Shown: positions 50,201 through 55,105, counted from the stretch's first letter. The stretch: 64,000 nucleotides of DNA from Paragonimus skrjabini miyazakii (GCA_014338405.1 JTDE01002334.1:36564-100563); one strand, 5' to 3'. Notes: generated by a model not told the origin, from the letters alone. A program made the numbers and translations.

Positions 50201-51786
50201 ACTAAAATTCTAGGCATTCAAACTGTCCTAAGTACATGCCACGTATAACGACAGTTTACAGAGCAGTTGTAAGAAAGACACAAACGAAACTCATCACTAC
50301 ACACGCCCAGGTTGTACACTAACTACTCCAAATAGACAGACTGATTAGCACATTTCAATAAATCAGCTCCGAGTTTCGGAGTTTAAACCTTATGAAGTAA
50401 ACATAAAATCAGTCATCCTTAAGTCAAAAATTCTTCACTTCGGACGCACTTTACGGACTCAGACAATTAGATTACATGTGCAAGAATGCGATTAGCACAT
50501 CATGTGCATTTGTCCACTAAAACAAGTCTGCAGCAATGTCACACACAAGTTCACCTGTGTGGATCAGATAATGTCAGGTCGTCACAAGCAAACTCTATAG
50601 GGTTTGAAATTACGATCAAACTGCTGACCATCGAAACCACAAATGTTAACGCGCACCCCGTGACATATCAGACGGCCAATGGGTCAGGCATTCTACAGCT
50701 AGCCGAGATCCGAGGAAAGGCATATCAGTTAAGAGCAACTGAACTCGAACCAAAACTATCAATTACAAAACTGAACAGTAGAAACGGTCACGGTTGCAAG
50801 CATCATCTCAAGAACGACCCTTTTCCCACCTAGTGTATGTAGCCACGTTTGGACAAAAAGGAAATGCTTCGCGCAATGAAAGCCTATTACATCAGACGAG
50901 GTTTAACACGACTGACTTCCGCACGAAAGGTAAGAAGCAGCTTGACAACTTGATAATCGTTTCCAAATCTGAAACACATGGTTGGCAGCATCCGAAACGG
51001 ATTAACCTGTCACAGTGACCGAAGCCAAAGGACGCCTGTGCTTTAAACCATCACCCCAAATGGCTAGTGCTGAACCACTTGTGGTTCCATTCACACACCA
51101 CGTATCCGGTGTAAACCCAAAGGAATAAGACCAGTAGGTGCGTGAATGAAACAACAAACACACATAAACAAGAACCATCCATAGCAAACCAGAAGAGCAA
51201 ACATGTGACAGCTGAACTACCATTCAGTAAGACTTCAGATTGGCGCGACGATATCAATATCCAGTGTCACGAAACAGCTTGTGATTTGAACTCATTATGT
51301 GGAATGTCGCGGTCCGGTAAGCCAAACCTTCATGTGCCGTAGTGTACAGTGACAGCAAACGGCAAAGGACGCAAGAGGTGACAGGGTATGACCGCTCATC
51401 AAGACAGAAAATAAAACTGCGTAACAAAATGGACGAAAAGACAAGACTGTAATCGCAACGCTCAACTCTTTAAAATATACCTGAAGCAAGTCGTACAGGC
51501 ACAGGATAGCACTGCTGATTAGTGGTTTCAGCAACCGATTAGTGCGTGAGACTACATCAGCTGGCAGACTAGTAAGGTGTTTGCGTAACGCTTCCGTTTC
51601 TTCTAACAGTTCGTGTTCTGCGGTGTTCCCAATTTCCACCGGGGACTCATCTGGAGCAACTGAAGTCTGGTCTACAGCCGTATCACCCGCCATTCCCGCC
51701 GGTTGATGATTCCTACAAGATGGCCCAGTGCGCCAGGCCTCCACATCCCCACAATCACAGTAGCCGCCGCCATTTGACGCGTGCAT
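2590..51786 (-). CDS. UBR1/UBR2-type N-recognin E3 ubiquitin ligase, 21 exons, partial at both ends
   Basis: UBR1/UBR2 proteins bind destabilising N-terminal residues of substrates and ubiquitylate them in the N-degron pathway, acting in cytosol and nucleus. Seen here: 21 minus-strand segments with GT-AG borders, whose conceptual translations follow UBR1/UBR2 order. These are the CDCGD second half of the UBR box, a ClpS-like N-domain, the helical scaffold, a basic helix of the KARRAKIMARMS type, and the TCNLC segment that precedes the RING region. Most exon junctions agree in phase, which is hard to get by chance. About 1640 codons are recovered, clearly more than the roughly 1000 of the matching human stretch, because of acidic and Ser/Thr-rich inserts. 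The first half of the UBR box and the RING were not found in the window. UBR1 and UBR2 cannot be separated from this sequence; UBR3 is less likely because a ClpS-like domain is present. Confidence 0.93.
2953..3141 (-). CDS. UBR-like gene exon: acidic linker to TCNLC
   Basis: 63 codons, phase 0 in (tgttttctgattgcag) and out (TTG|GTAGGT). An acidic run (MEVDEDEDG) and AALGPER lead to DTITCNLCL, the vertebrate ALGPxx...TCILCQ segment that opens the atypical RING region. The donor choice is confirmed by the next exon, which continues EEVPQTESSRMVFAAHV. Confidence 0.93.
3314..3466 (-). CDS. UBR-like gene exon: basic helix
   Basis: 51 codons, phase 0 in (tgtagctccag) and out (GAA|GTGAGT). RAELAKARRAKIMARMSSMQ and RAFMSTYADAP match the vertebrate AEIARLRREKIMAQMSEMQRHFI helix, a diagnostic UBR1/UBR2 segment found just before the RING region. 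Confidence 0.94.
3585..3693 (-). CDS. UBR-like gene exon
   Basis: 109 nt with a very strong acceptor (ttttgtctaattag) and donor CTG|GTAAGT. Phase 2 in and 0 out match both neighbours. It encodes WTLNLWNYVVQLRNQSFTPM followed by DVGCLPEAAPDNARPL, a linker ahead of the basic helix. Confidence 0.78.
4304..4447 (-). CDS. UBR-like gene exon: helical segment
   Basis: 144 nt with strong donor CAG|GTGAGT in phase 2. Acceptor CCCAG at 4448 gives the phase expected from the exon at 5180; a stronger-looking ttttag seven bases upstream does not. It encodes SLKPLGQKLVDSLITVLLTQ then HVCFLMVTRLLDVV, a leucine-rich helix where vertebrate UBR has LAMLETLQ...MIRWILKTF. Confidence 0.66.
4838..4920 (+). repeat. 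SINE-like tail fragment
   Basis: Only the tail matches the family: gctggctggaaagtctacatg, gaaagctggggtcaaatacg and a final gtaatgcac. Confidence 0.45.
5180..5323 (-). CDS. UBR-like gene exon: linker
   Basis: 144 nt with acceptor acgtatttcccttctctaag and donor GTGAGT, phase 2 in and 2 out, both agreeing with neighbours. It encodes CPFLDTVANVPIRTESDEEL then ERMARDRHWQKPTEMSVPAQ. I see no obvious human counterpart; it occupies the place of a poorly conserved linker. Support comes from splice sites, open frame and phase. Confidence 0.72.
5324..7549. other. Intron sequence, nothing recognised
   Basis: Left part of the intron between UBR-like exons 9182 and 5323. Only short chance frames; no domain, RNA or repeat recognised before the deleted RTE copy D begins. 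Confidence 0.5.
7550..8103 (-). mobile_element. Internally deleted RTE derivative (copy D)
   Basis: The left part (about 7640-7915) matches the 3' region of copy C, with the shared cacacaacca...gaagaa and aacaaacaaccgag stretches. The right part (about 7920-8103) matches the leader just before the endonuclease of copy C (60010-60190). The whole coding region between them is absent. The join is around 7915-7925. It may be a non-autonomous derivative mobilised by the full element, or a deletion after insertion. Confidence 0.65.
8270..8510 (+). repeat. Diverged SINE-like repeat
   Basis: Same order as 8855-9075: gagttcaaactccaatcgtgg, cacggatacgcagtgcttacg, agcgaaactggagtacgg, tgaagtctatgagaatggg, then tgtgagtagtgttcacctcat. 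The tail is better preserved than the head. Confidence 0.6.
8855..9075 (+). repeat. tRNA-related SINE-like repeat
   Basis: The head has cgtagtggtcaatacgg (A-box-like) and ggagttcaaacctcgg (B-box-like). Then follow ggatatgcactactgac, gcgaaactcgagtctagcgc and ctggaaagtctatctgaatg. The body recurs at 17690, 27888, 8270 and elsewhere in the window. It ends about 110 bases before the UBR-like exon boundary at 9182. Confidence 0.7.
9182..9498 (-). CDS. UBR-like gene exon: PPP...LAP scaffold block
   Basis: 317 nt, phase 0 in (cttcaaccttag), phase 2 out (CAG|GTAATT). It contains SLKKWLQD, PIPPPVPRPLRAFQPQLAPG and WSDTALDLVLNLIIIALYED, aligning with LKRQ...LPPPVLPPFCPLFASL and WSESMLQRVLHLIGMALQEE of vertebrate UBR2. 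Confidence 0.92.
11273..11320. repeat. CA run and CAA run inside RTE copy B
   Basis: A CA repeat is followed by acaacaacaacaacaaca. The matching part of copy A (907-945) has a shorter CA run and no CAA expansion, so both runs have changed length since the copies separated. Confidence 0.8.
12084..12740 (-). pseudogene. Reverse transcriptase remnant of RTE copy B
   Basis: Fragments in shifting frames. SGVRQGCPFLPFLFSFVID at 12084-12317 is the conserved GVRQGCPLSPFLFNFVID block. A few bases on, in another frame, IDYADN stands where the YADD catalytic motif is expected, so one catalytic Asp is Asn. The upstream part (to about 12740) matches the linker of copy C at 58490-58690. Confidence 0.75.
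13376..14020 (-). pseudogene. APE endonuclease domain of RTE copy B
   Basis: An open stretch of 214 codons. LAGDINAEIG matches LAGDMNAQVG of related fluke elements, and SYRWRG and SGHALVHCRFV match the end of the domain. The catalytic Asp-His pair, DHIA in copy C, reads NHIS here, so the Asp is changed and cleavage activity is probably lost. The start of the domain is missing from this frame. Confidence 0.8.
15282..15855 (-). CDS. UBR-like gene exon: scaffold to the YELKPE block
   Basis: 574 nt. The acceptor is cccatttcccctcaag; the exon starts with one base that completes the split codon of the previous exon, and ends GCG|GTGAGT in phase 0. It has HAVEVLLLTLLGILTDR, LRPMQCSLLLAHLPYQP and AVFTIKPEVIIGRFDRFYW, matching EEMLYLIIMLVGER, IKPMAHSELVKSLPE and GMYELKPECAKEFNLYFY of UBR1/2. 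A Ser/Pro-rich insert lies between the second and third blocks. The segment before the first block is shorter than in human. Confidence 0.9.
16580..16790 (+). mobile_element. RTE 3'-tail fragment, opposite orientation
   Basis: The reverse complement matches the 3' end of copies A, C and D (gccacacaaccatgaagaaaa and the following purine-rich tract, then cattcaacatcaa). Only about 200 bp of tail is present, so this is a 5'-truncated insertion on the plus strand. Confidence 0.6.
17535..17564. repeat. (TA)n microsatellite
   Basis: Fifteen TA units, perfect. Confidence 0.95.
17690..17886 (+). repeat. SINE-like repeat next to the Penelope-like element
   Basis: cgcagtgatcaacatggttgc, acaaggatatgcactactgg, gagtgacactcgagtctaatg and ccgactggaaagtctgtggg match the other copies. 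It ends exactly where the 15-bp direct repeat of the Penelope-like insertion begins, so the later element landed at or in its end. Confidence 0.7.
17913..17952 (-). ncRNA. Hammerhead-ribozyme-like motif, left arm of the Penelope-like element
   Basis: Read on the minus strand: TAGC, CTGATGA, nine bases, GAA, AAC, six-base loop, GTT, C, GCTA. TAGC/GCTA would be stem I, AAC/GTT stem III, and the cut would follow the C before GCTA. CTGATGA and GAAA are the invariant core of hammerheads. The nine bases that should form stem II (tgaatcact) pair poorly, which is the main doubt. Penelope-like elements are known to carry minimal hammerheads in their terminal repeats. Confidence 0.55.
18051..19076 (-). 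pseudogene. Penelope-like reverse transcriptase (C-terminal half) plus GIY-YIG endonuclease
   Basis: Open for about 340 codons. It starts just before KRYVDDIFCVLD (YVDD at 19026-19037), the RT catalytic box. LGFLDVHLCRRNDGSI, HRKDTWNGQYIHFSS and an RNA-binding thumb follow, then a GIY-YIG endonuclease with CVYSFTCSFGTSYVGRTTRR, SERVREHHPAW and a final Cys-containing segment. This order is typical of Penelope-like elements, which use the nuclease for target-primed insertion. The fingers and palm before YVDD are missing, so the copy is 5'-truncated though its remaining frame is intact. Confidence 0.92.
19302..19341 (+). ncRNA. Hammerhead-ribozyme-like motif, right arm of the Penelope-like element
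   Basis: Inverted copy of the motif at 17913-17952: TAGC (19302), CTGATGA (19306-19312), GAA (19322), AAC (19325), GTT (19334), C at 19337, GCTA (19338). Core and stems I and III are identical to the left-arm copy. Stem I extends less here because the outer bases differ (GCTACAC against GCTATAC). Confidence 0.55.
19396..23106. other. Intron sequence, nothing firmly recognised
   Basis: Between the Penelope-like element and exon 23107. Short overlapping frames near 20373-20790 and 20670-21035 show no known domain and no splice pattern. About 21880-22060 is GC-richer with broken frames and could be an old retroelement, but I could not place it. Confidence 0.4.
23107..23252 (-). CDS. UBR-like gene exon: helical scaffold
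   Basis: 146 nt, phase 0 in (ttgtgtcttatcag), phase 2 out (ATTAA|GTAAGT). IAELFAPHLRVEMIDRDLQL is followed by LQLAAAVLPPDEFIARLV, matching vertebrate KCRREMFDKDVVMLQTGVSMMDPNHFLMIML. Confidence 0.91.
24927..24964. repeat. (TA)n microsatellite
   Basis: Nineteen TA units, perfect, in the intron upstream of UBR-like exon 23252. Confidence 0.95.
25446..25550 (-). CDS. UBR-like gene exon: AQ...WVRNG block
   Basis: 35 codons, phase 0 in (tttcctccctggtccttcag) and out. It encodes AFVNLLLERPLQTITFYAQ then YRAKLWVRNGIAVQQS, clearly the vertebrate EHPLRCLVLCAQVHAGMWRRNGFSLVNQ block. The donor is GTTAGC, weaker than the other donors of the gene, but the join to the next exon (QQS|IAELF) reproduces the vertebrate alignment without a gap. 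Confidence 0.92.
25853..25897. repeat. (AT)n microsatellite
   Basis: Twenty-two AT units, ending 33 bases before the direct repeat that flanks the foldback insertion at 25943. Confidence 0.95.
25943..26094. mobile_element. Foldback insertion with tRNA-like core
   Basis: Two perfect 28-bp inverted arms (25979-26006 and 26067-26094) enclose 60 bases that look tRNA-derived. ggtagagcgcttgcc resembles a D-arm end, tgcc-gcgtttg-ggca could form an anticodon-like arm with a 7-base loop, and gctgg-ttcgtat-ccagc is a perfect 5-bp, 7-base T-arm that also fits a pol III B box. A 12-bp direct repeat gaatgtatatta flanks the object at 25931-25942 and 26095-26106. The T-like position 33 is C, so it is not a normal tRNA. 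Confidence 0.7.
26107..27887. other. Intron sequence, nothing recognised
   Basis: Between the foldback insertion and a SINE-like copy. Short frames at 26287-26529 and 27067-27264 lack domain similarity and suitable splice sites. Confidence 0.45.
27888..28065 (+). repeat. SINE-like repeat
   Basis: ccggttctagtcccgg (B-box-like), cgaggatatgcactaatgac, gcaaaactcgagtctagtgc, ccgactggaaagtctgtggg and gacggctgcgatcaactgtg. This copy is closest to the family consensus in the body region; the first part of the head is missing or diverged. Confidence 0.7.
28066..31039. other. Intron sequence with assembly gap, nothing recognised
   Basis: Apart from the gap at 29978-30077, no repeat family or coding block could be matched here. 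Confidence 0.45.
29978..30077. other. Assembly gap (100 N)
   Basis: Exactly one hundred unknown bases, so probably a scaffold gap of conventional rather than measured size. It lies in the intron between UBR-like exons 32488 and 25550, whose phases join directly, so no exon need be missing here. Confidence 0.98.
31040..31570. repeat. Composite repeat with inverted SINE-like ends (copy 1)
   Basis: The left end is a reversed SINE body (cctttcgaaaagaagcagt, ttagtacatatccttccc, 31065-31200). A middle block follows (cagccacattcgcttgtgag to ttgatatcac, about 31210-31345), and the right end is a forward SINE tail (gtgcttcttttcaaaagggg, 31470-31560). The same arrangement recurs at 39585-40085. Confidence 0.65.
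32488..32796 (-). CDS. UBR-like gene exon: PLPRLLA block
   Basis: 103 codons, phase 0 in (cctgctcctcacag) and out (AAG|GTGAGT). After an acidic segment it encodes ATYRFSVMQPLPRLLASLY, the counterpart of vertebrate IRYCVSQEKVSIHLPVSRLLAGLH, and ends LLLDELGLGNK. Confidence 0.9.
32797..34846. other. Intron sequence, nothing firmly recognised
   Basis: A 95-codon plus-strand frame at 33147-33434 has a mixed composition and no known motif. A minus-strand acidic stretch near 34630-34765 is discussed among the rejected items. Confidence 0.4.
34847..35025 (+). repeat. Dispersed repeat, family X, copy 1
   Basis: gactgtgatacaccgtcatt, ggaatgatcacggagatccc, cgacacctactcactttgct, atttcgtgaccatgttgctgc and ttgatcaccacgtgg match the reverse complement of 42705-42880 in the same order. 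No coding sequence; class unknown. Confidence 0.6.
35026..37611. other. Intron sequence, nothing recognised
   Basis: Left-hand part of the intron between UBR-like exons 37612 and 32796. It contains a run of ten G at 35568-35577 and only short frames. Confidence 0.45.
37612..37779 (-). CDS. UBR-like gene exon: helical scaffold
   Basis: 56 codons, phase 0 in (ttgcttctcttag) and out (CAG|GTACGT). DMNGMQRETRVHVQEELEW is followed by ASGFEIMGNMISVLGL, aligning with vertebrate GMDPITRQVGQHIEMEPEWEAAF...LTHVISMMQ. Confidence 0.92.
38225..38263. repeat. (TAA)n microsatellite
   Basis: About twelve TAA units, 44 bases downstream of the donor of UBR-like exon 38307 on the minus strand. Confidence 0.95.
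38307..38888 (-). CDS. UBR-like gene large exon: scaffold with Ser/Thr/Asp insert
   Basis: 194 codons, phase 0 in (acceptor ttatag|GCC) and out (CAG|GTAAGT). It begins ARQLLEHNNVLVRILARLEA, matching human LARMLITEENLMSII. After a long low-complexity insert (residues about 35-115, rich in Asp, Ser, Thr and Gly) it ends FLDYIRSLLRLLGFVQ, matching FLEGFDAFLELLKCMQ. The insert is absent from vertebrate homologues and is probably a disordered surface loop. Confidence 0.92.
39019..39117 (-). CDS. UBR-like gene exon: DDH motif block
   Basis: 33 codons, phase 0 in and out. The acceptor is ttttctcattcgcag and the donor is GTGAGT. It opens SYVKLLQQYVYDDHTESDS and continues LLSLSCQVYTVISL, the counterpart of the vertebrate NYxxLQxDFxxDDHxR...LSVQFFTxPTL block, one of the best conserved scaffold segments of UBR1/2. 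Confidence 0.92.
39264..39352 (-). CDS. UBR-like gene exon: helical scaffold, FAIQFTR block
   Basis: 89 nt with acceptor ttcctcag (phase 1 in) and a strong donor GTGAGT (phase 0 out). It encodes AVRSAASLVIMSILLREP followed by FYRRVFAIQFTR, aligning with vertebrate GARSVYHQLFMSSLL...KKLFAVRFAK. Both phases agree with the neighbouring exons. Confidence 0.88.
39585..40085. repeat. Composite repeat with inverted SINE-like ends (copy 2)
   Basis: A reversed SINE body (cccatttcgaaaagaactag, 39600-39765), a middle block (cagccacatttgcatgtgtg to ttggaatcac, 39790-39905) and a forward SINE tail (gactggctggaagttttacc, 39980-40070). It matches 31040-31570 block by block, including the closing ctactacttgtcagga. 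It lies in the intron between UBR-like exons 40302 and 39352. Confidence 0.65.
40302..40635 (-). CDS. UBR-like gene exon: helical scaffold with acidic insert
   Basis: Reads CEHADVYSITMFFTLFLRWL and so on, and ends KYCLTWR with donor GTAGGT in phase 1, joining the next exon to give TWRAVRSAAS (human KLWKGARSVYHQ). The best acceptor, tttcgtgcag, would start the exon at 40635 in phase 0, while the preceding exon's best donor ends in phase 2. A weaker acceptor at 40624 would restore phase. A Ser/Asp-rich stretch near the middle is low complexity. Confidence 0.8.
40636..42310. other. Intron sequence, nothing recognised
   Basis: Intron between UBR-like exons 42311 and 40635. A small missing exon here could resolve the phase conflict between those two, but none was identified. 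Confidence 0.45.
42311..42518 (-). CDS. UBR-like gene exon: helical scaffold
   Basis: Open 208-nt exon. The acceptor ctgctacttgtcag needs a phase-1 partner, which is exactly what the exon at 47025 supplies. The donor is CAG|GTAACG in phase 2. The product is a helical stretch (RYTIYKLLPGCVRDS ... FGSVLSRFIASARVNRQLQ). I see no clear human counterpart, but position, splice sites and matching phase support it. A weaker internal donor 14 bases earlier would end it in phase 0. Confidence 0.68.
42705..42880 (-). repeat. Dispersed repeat, family X, copy 2
   Basis: The reverse complement shows gtgaatgatcgcaaactccc, gaacaacacctagtgatctt, caaacgtttcgtgacccgtg and cacattatcgcttgacc, aligned with 34847-35025. 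The two copies lie in different introns of the UBR-like gene and on opposite strands. Confidence 0.6.
42881..44659. other. Intron sequence, nothing recognised
   Basis: Between the dispersed repeat and the second Penelope-like element. Frames at 43055-43333 and 43994-44318 show no domain. Confidence 0.45.
44660..45350 (-). mobile_element. Decayed Penelope-like element, second family
   Basis: Two open pieces. At 45339-45091: ENEVNDCFPFLDILVIRRSD then GTIGRSIYRKSTLTGQCIHF, the counterpart of LGFLDVHLCRR...HRKDTWNGQYIHF. At 44967-44671: RRRLTAAVSRSYNAAKL, then CLYRYSCSCSMSYIGRINRQ and RMKEHIPKW, a GIY-YIG module. They are separated by a frameshift and stop. Sequence is well diverged from the copy at 17902, so it belongs to another lineage. 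No terminal repeats were recognised. Confidence 0.82.
45351..46194. other. Intron sequence, nothing recognised
   Basis: May include further decayed parts of the adjacent Penelope-like element, but no RT motif could be read. Confidence 0.4.
46195..46500 (-). mobile_element. Old RTE-like relic
   Basis: The plus-strand bases from about 46195 (accttccaccaagtaggatgtc) and around 46340-46480 (aaaaaacagtcaccgccggc, cctgttcttccctagcg) follow the same order as 57890-58300 of copy C, with a large part of the reverse transcriptase missing in between. No open frame survives. Confidence 0.5.
47025..47088 (-). CDS. UBR-like gene short exon after the ClpS-like domain
   Basis: About 21 codons, roughly YLTERYETLGVTLMERFLEFS, with donor CAG|GTAAGA in phase 1. 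It sits where vertebrate UBR has the helix that follows the VAHQ segment. The right edge is uncertain: a stop lies upstream in frame and the acceptor may be CCCAG (exon from 47090) or CAGAG (from 47088), depending on which donor the previous exon uses. A missed micro-exon between the two is also possible. Confidence 0.7.
47602..47745 (-). CDS. UBR-like gene exon: remainder of the ClpS-like N-domain
   Basis: 48 codons beginning VVKALRRVLGCSTQQAT and including VNRDGRS, matching the vertebrate TLQKAVNCTQKEA...VDRDGRR block. The acceptor is ttgtctaccag. The preferred donor is GTACGT after a Met codon (phase 0); an alternative four bases on (GTATTA, phase 1) cannot be excluded. Together with the previous exon it completes the ClpS-like fold, so the fluke protein should keep both N-degron binding sites. 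Confidence 0.88.
47746..49004. other. Intron within the ClpS-like domain
   Basis: Splits the ClpS-like domain in phase 0 after GAA CAC. No repeat or RNA recognised. Confidence 0.6.
49005..49499 (-). CDS. UBR-like gene exon: acidic linker and start of the ClpS-like N-domain
   Basis: 165 codons, phase 0 in and out. The acceptor is tgtatgctgcag and the donor is GTGAGT. The last 15 residues, FVVVLHNNEFHSYEH, match the start of the ClpS-like N-domain that recognises bulky hydrophobic (type-2) N-termini; the human counterpart is the LFNDEVHTYEQV stretch. The rest is a Ser/Asp-rich, then Arg/Pro-rich linker much longer than in vertebrate UBR1/2. Translation continues into the next exon at 47745 as VVKALRRVLGC, in the same phase. 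Confidence 0.9.
49500..51480. other. Intron after the UBR-box exon, nothing recognised
   Basis: Phase-0 intron. Plus-strand frame 50486-50833 is open for 115 codons but has no recognisable motif. Confidence 0.55.
51481..51786 (-). CDS. UBR-like gene exon: second half of the UBR zinc box
   Basis: 102 codons, phase 0 at both ends. The acceptor is a good cttcccacag before ATGCAC, and the donor is GTATAT. The translation opens with MHASNGGGYCDCGDVEAW and then GPSCRNH, the zinc-binding half of the UBR box that holds type-1 (basic) N-degrons; the Cys, Asp and His ligands of this half are intact. The opening Met-His is internal to the family, not a translation start. The rest is a charged linker leading into a predicted helix ending CLYDLLQ. 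The preceding exon, with the first cysteines of the box, was not found between here and the right edge. Confidence 0.92.
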
Positions 51787-52109
51787 CTGTGGGAAGTGAA
51801 AGCAGTAGAATACATAGCACATTAGTTCGTCAAAGTACCAAAACGCAAAATGGATTTTTTCAAACCACCTCACATGGCTAGAACCGTCACTATTATTGCC
51901 GCTGTCGTAGAGTCATCAAACTGTCATTGTCTCTCTTATAAAAAGTGCCGAGTAAAATGGCCGAAAGCCATGTATACATATCAGATGAGCACAGTATTAG
52001 AATTTTTTTTATTGTTGAAAACAGTGTTGAGCCTGGTAGTTCAGGTAGGCAATTCAAGTATTCGGTTATTTTTCATTCGTGATTGTCCATCGAGCTGCCA
52101 AAAACGAGA

Positions 52110-53120
52110 GCACATACGAAAAACATGAAATGTTTGACGAGCGAGCTAACCACTTTGAGGACCAGTATAATCGAGCTCCAGCACATTATACAGATGACAG
52201 GACCCGAATGGTTGGTTACTGCGTTCCACAGGATTCTTCGTCGGAAACCAAAGTGTTCTCAGGACTCTAAATGTTGAAGCATGACTCCAGGTCCAGATCT
52301 CCCTCATCCTCCTCTTTTCAAAGGTGGAGAGGGAAAGCTGACATCAGAACTGACAAAACTTTCTCAGATACTTCGAGAAACTAGAGATGTCTACGATTAG
52401 TGTTTATTAACAGTTACTTCCGTTACGAAAAATGGGCCTGAAGTCAGAAGCATCGGCCCAGTCTTACGTATTGACTACACAGTGCATCGGTTTACTACAC
52501 CCAAGAAAAGTCTAACACGCGAAGAGTAAGTAGGACTTCGATCTGGTCGAGGATGTATAAACTAAACGTTTACCTTCTGACGGATCTTGAGGCAGCGGCA
52601 CTATCACACGTAGCCGGTGATAGTGCTCCTCTTACATCCAAGGGCTGTCTTTTAGTTGCTTTCTTGTGACGCTCTCTGAAACTGTCTCCATTGCAAGTGA
52701 GTTTTAGAGGGATGAGTGAACCCGATAAGCACATTGTGTGTTAACTCTGAAATTAGGATTAGGATAACCGTTTCGATAGTTCAACAACTCTAGTGATGTT
52801 CCCTACGAGTGCTAGATTTCTCATTTTTTGTCGGATTCTGTCATGAAAATTGTATCACGTCAATCTAGAAGGTACGCCTAAGGAATCCAGACAGCCTGGT
52901 GCTCATTTGCTTTCTGACACTATAGGGGAAAAAATGGAGTATACGGATGGCATTGGCTTGTCTAACCCCTCTGCTGGGGACATGCGTAACGTACTGGTCG
53001 GACTGGTGTGTACCCAATGCACCTTGCACTTTCAAAATAGTGTTGACTTAGGAATGGGGATCCATACACCCATGTTCCTATTTGCAAACAATGTGCCTAA
53101 GATCGAGGACAGATACACAT
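52110..53120 (+). mobile_element. RTE-like reverse transcriptase relic
   Basis: Frame-broken translation on the plus strand gives ANHFEDQYNRAPA (cf. AKQFEGQFSWPPA of copy C), PGPDLPHPPLFKGGEGKL then TSELTKLFSQILRET, a broken EE-stop-VGLRSGRGCI (cf. ERAGFRLGLGCI), and later MEYTDGIGLSNPSAGDMRNV at the YADD position, where the second catalytic Asp is Gly. Domain order is right for an RTE RT, in the opposite orientation to copies A-D. Old and inactive. Confidence 0.65.
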
Positions 53121-54729
53121 AATGGGGTAGCGCCCGGTTTCTGATGATATATCAGCAACAAAGGCATTTTCTTTTGCTAACCAGCGCCATATGTGCTGTC
53201 GAAAAGTCACCCAGTTGTTGTTGGCAGGAAAGGCACGTAGGGCTTGCGTGTCAGATGTTTCCCTCCACGGTTCGGAAACGCGACCGGTTAACGGTGATCA
53301 TGTCATTCGGAATGCTGTGCTTGAACATAGTTTCCTTTGCTAATTTGATCACATCGACCAGGATAATCACAGGAGCAACACGGCAGTTCACCAGCGGGCA
53401 TTTCACAAAACTCAGGGTGGGCGAACTACTGATCAGAAAATTAAACCTTAGAGTGTGTGATAATTAAGGTAAGCAATCCGTGTGCTAGTTCAACGTTTCT
53501 GAGACCACCCGCAGTTGGGTAGAATCGTGGGCGACCAAGTAACGACGTGGTCATGAAATATGGGGAACCTGACTACTCCGTCGAACAGTGTTAGGAGAGG
53601 CATCTACCAACAGATCGGGCAGAGTGAACCGTGCAACATCGTTTACTCTACGGTCGGCAGTATAATCATCACAGAGTTCGCGCAGACCCACAGGCAGAAT
53701 CAAATGTCAACCATTTGAATTGGAACAGAAATTTCACGGTCCCCATTTGCGGAGGCAGGTCCAATGTCGCACGAACGGTTATGTACTATTCCACGTTAAA
53801 CAGCCACAGTGCGGCTGTGCGACCGAACATCTGTACGTCCTTACAATATATGAATTGTGTTTTCCTGTTCGTCTCTTGGTCCCCAATAACTTTAGTCGAC
53901 TGCCATATATGGTCATTACATCGGCCTCGTTCTCTGTCCCGGCTTACTTATGCGTCTGCCGCATGTATTCAGAGCCACTCATTGTAGAGTGGCGTTTGTC
54001 CAGTCGCCGATGTTTGGCGTTTGCATGTTCTTCTCCTCGGGTTGGGAAACAATCCGTCCAATCGAGTGTGCGATTTTAGTGGGGCCGATTCAACACGTAG
54101 TAGGTGGGTGTGACCTACCCTTATGACCATCCGAATTATCGGCTAAAAATATTGCTTGGGATGACAATATATCACAGTTCATTGTCAGTCTGTATCAAAT
54201 ATCCTTTAAGTTTGCGAAGTTACCTTTATTTTATTTGTTCTTCAACAAATTTCTCCTGCTAGGTTATTCCACGTCACCGATGCAGTAAAAACCGACCTGA
54301 ATCACAGTACCCTATGGTCAGTCACCTGACCGTTATCGATGAATGAACGAATGGGTGCACAGCAACAGTACCCTGTTACCTACATACATTTGGAAAACAA
54401 AGCGGGACACGAAGCATTTCGATTTCTTTTCAAAAGCCGTTAATAGATACATTTCAAAGTCTACAAGGGCAAAATGTGCAACCGCAGGGAAAAAACGACA
54501 GAAGCCACAAAAATGATTGAAAATTAATGCGCGCGACGGTCGTTTAAATTCGAAGAGTAAGTGAATACGACAGGAGGTAGGAACGTATGTCAACGTCCAC
54601 ACCAACTCCGAATGCTAACACAAGCAATCATCAACGTCAGCAATTCGTCAGTCATTTGATGCCTGTCATACAAGTGAGAGAAGGGCCAACCATAGATAAC
54701 AAACAGGAAAAGTACAGAAGGGTGAACTA
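53121..54729. other. Nothing firmly recognised
   Basis: Two overlapping plus-strand frames at 53631-53987 and 53720-54079 are open for about 120 codons each, but show no domain. Possibly a continuation of the RTE-like relic to the left, too decayed to tell. Confidence 0.4.
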
Positions 54730-55105
54730 ACTATGAAGAACTGTCCGCACACAAATATTCAACATCAAACTGTATCTTGCGAACAACCAACACAGCTACA
54801 AGTGAAAGTAAAGCGCCATCAACGAACCAAAATCTTTACGGCTTACATAGCACACACACCGTCGTTGATTACACTAACTATATACACAACTCGGCCAAAA
54901 AACAACATTCACGCCGTTTAGTTGGATTAGCGGCTATCAAACATAAAGCATTCAATCGACCCCGAGTTGCGAGGACCGAAACTCGGGTGACGTGTCCGAT
55001 TTATACTGGCTAACCCATTGGTGAACGACCTTACATCTCTACGACGTCATTACCTGTCCCCCTCGCACCTCACGCTAGTCGATCGCCGCATTAGAAAAAG
55101 TGGTT
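54730..55105 (-). mobile_element. RTE 3'-region fragment
   Basis: Matches the non-coding 3' region of copies A-C: attcaacatcaaactg, gaacaaccaacacagc, gtgaaagtaaagcgccatca, aacaacattcacgcc and cgacgtcattacctgtcc follow in the same order. Heavily diverged, with no coding part. Confidence 0.65.

Noticed and set aside
53631..54079. Two overlapping plus-strand frames of about 120 codons
   Set aside because: No domain, and both frames open at once is a composition effect. Possibly old mobile DNA, but not supported.
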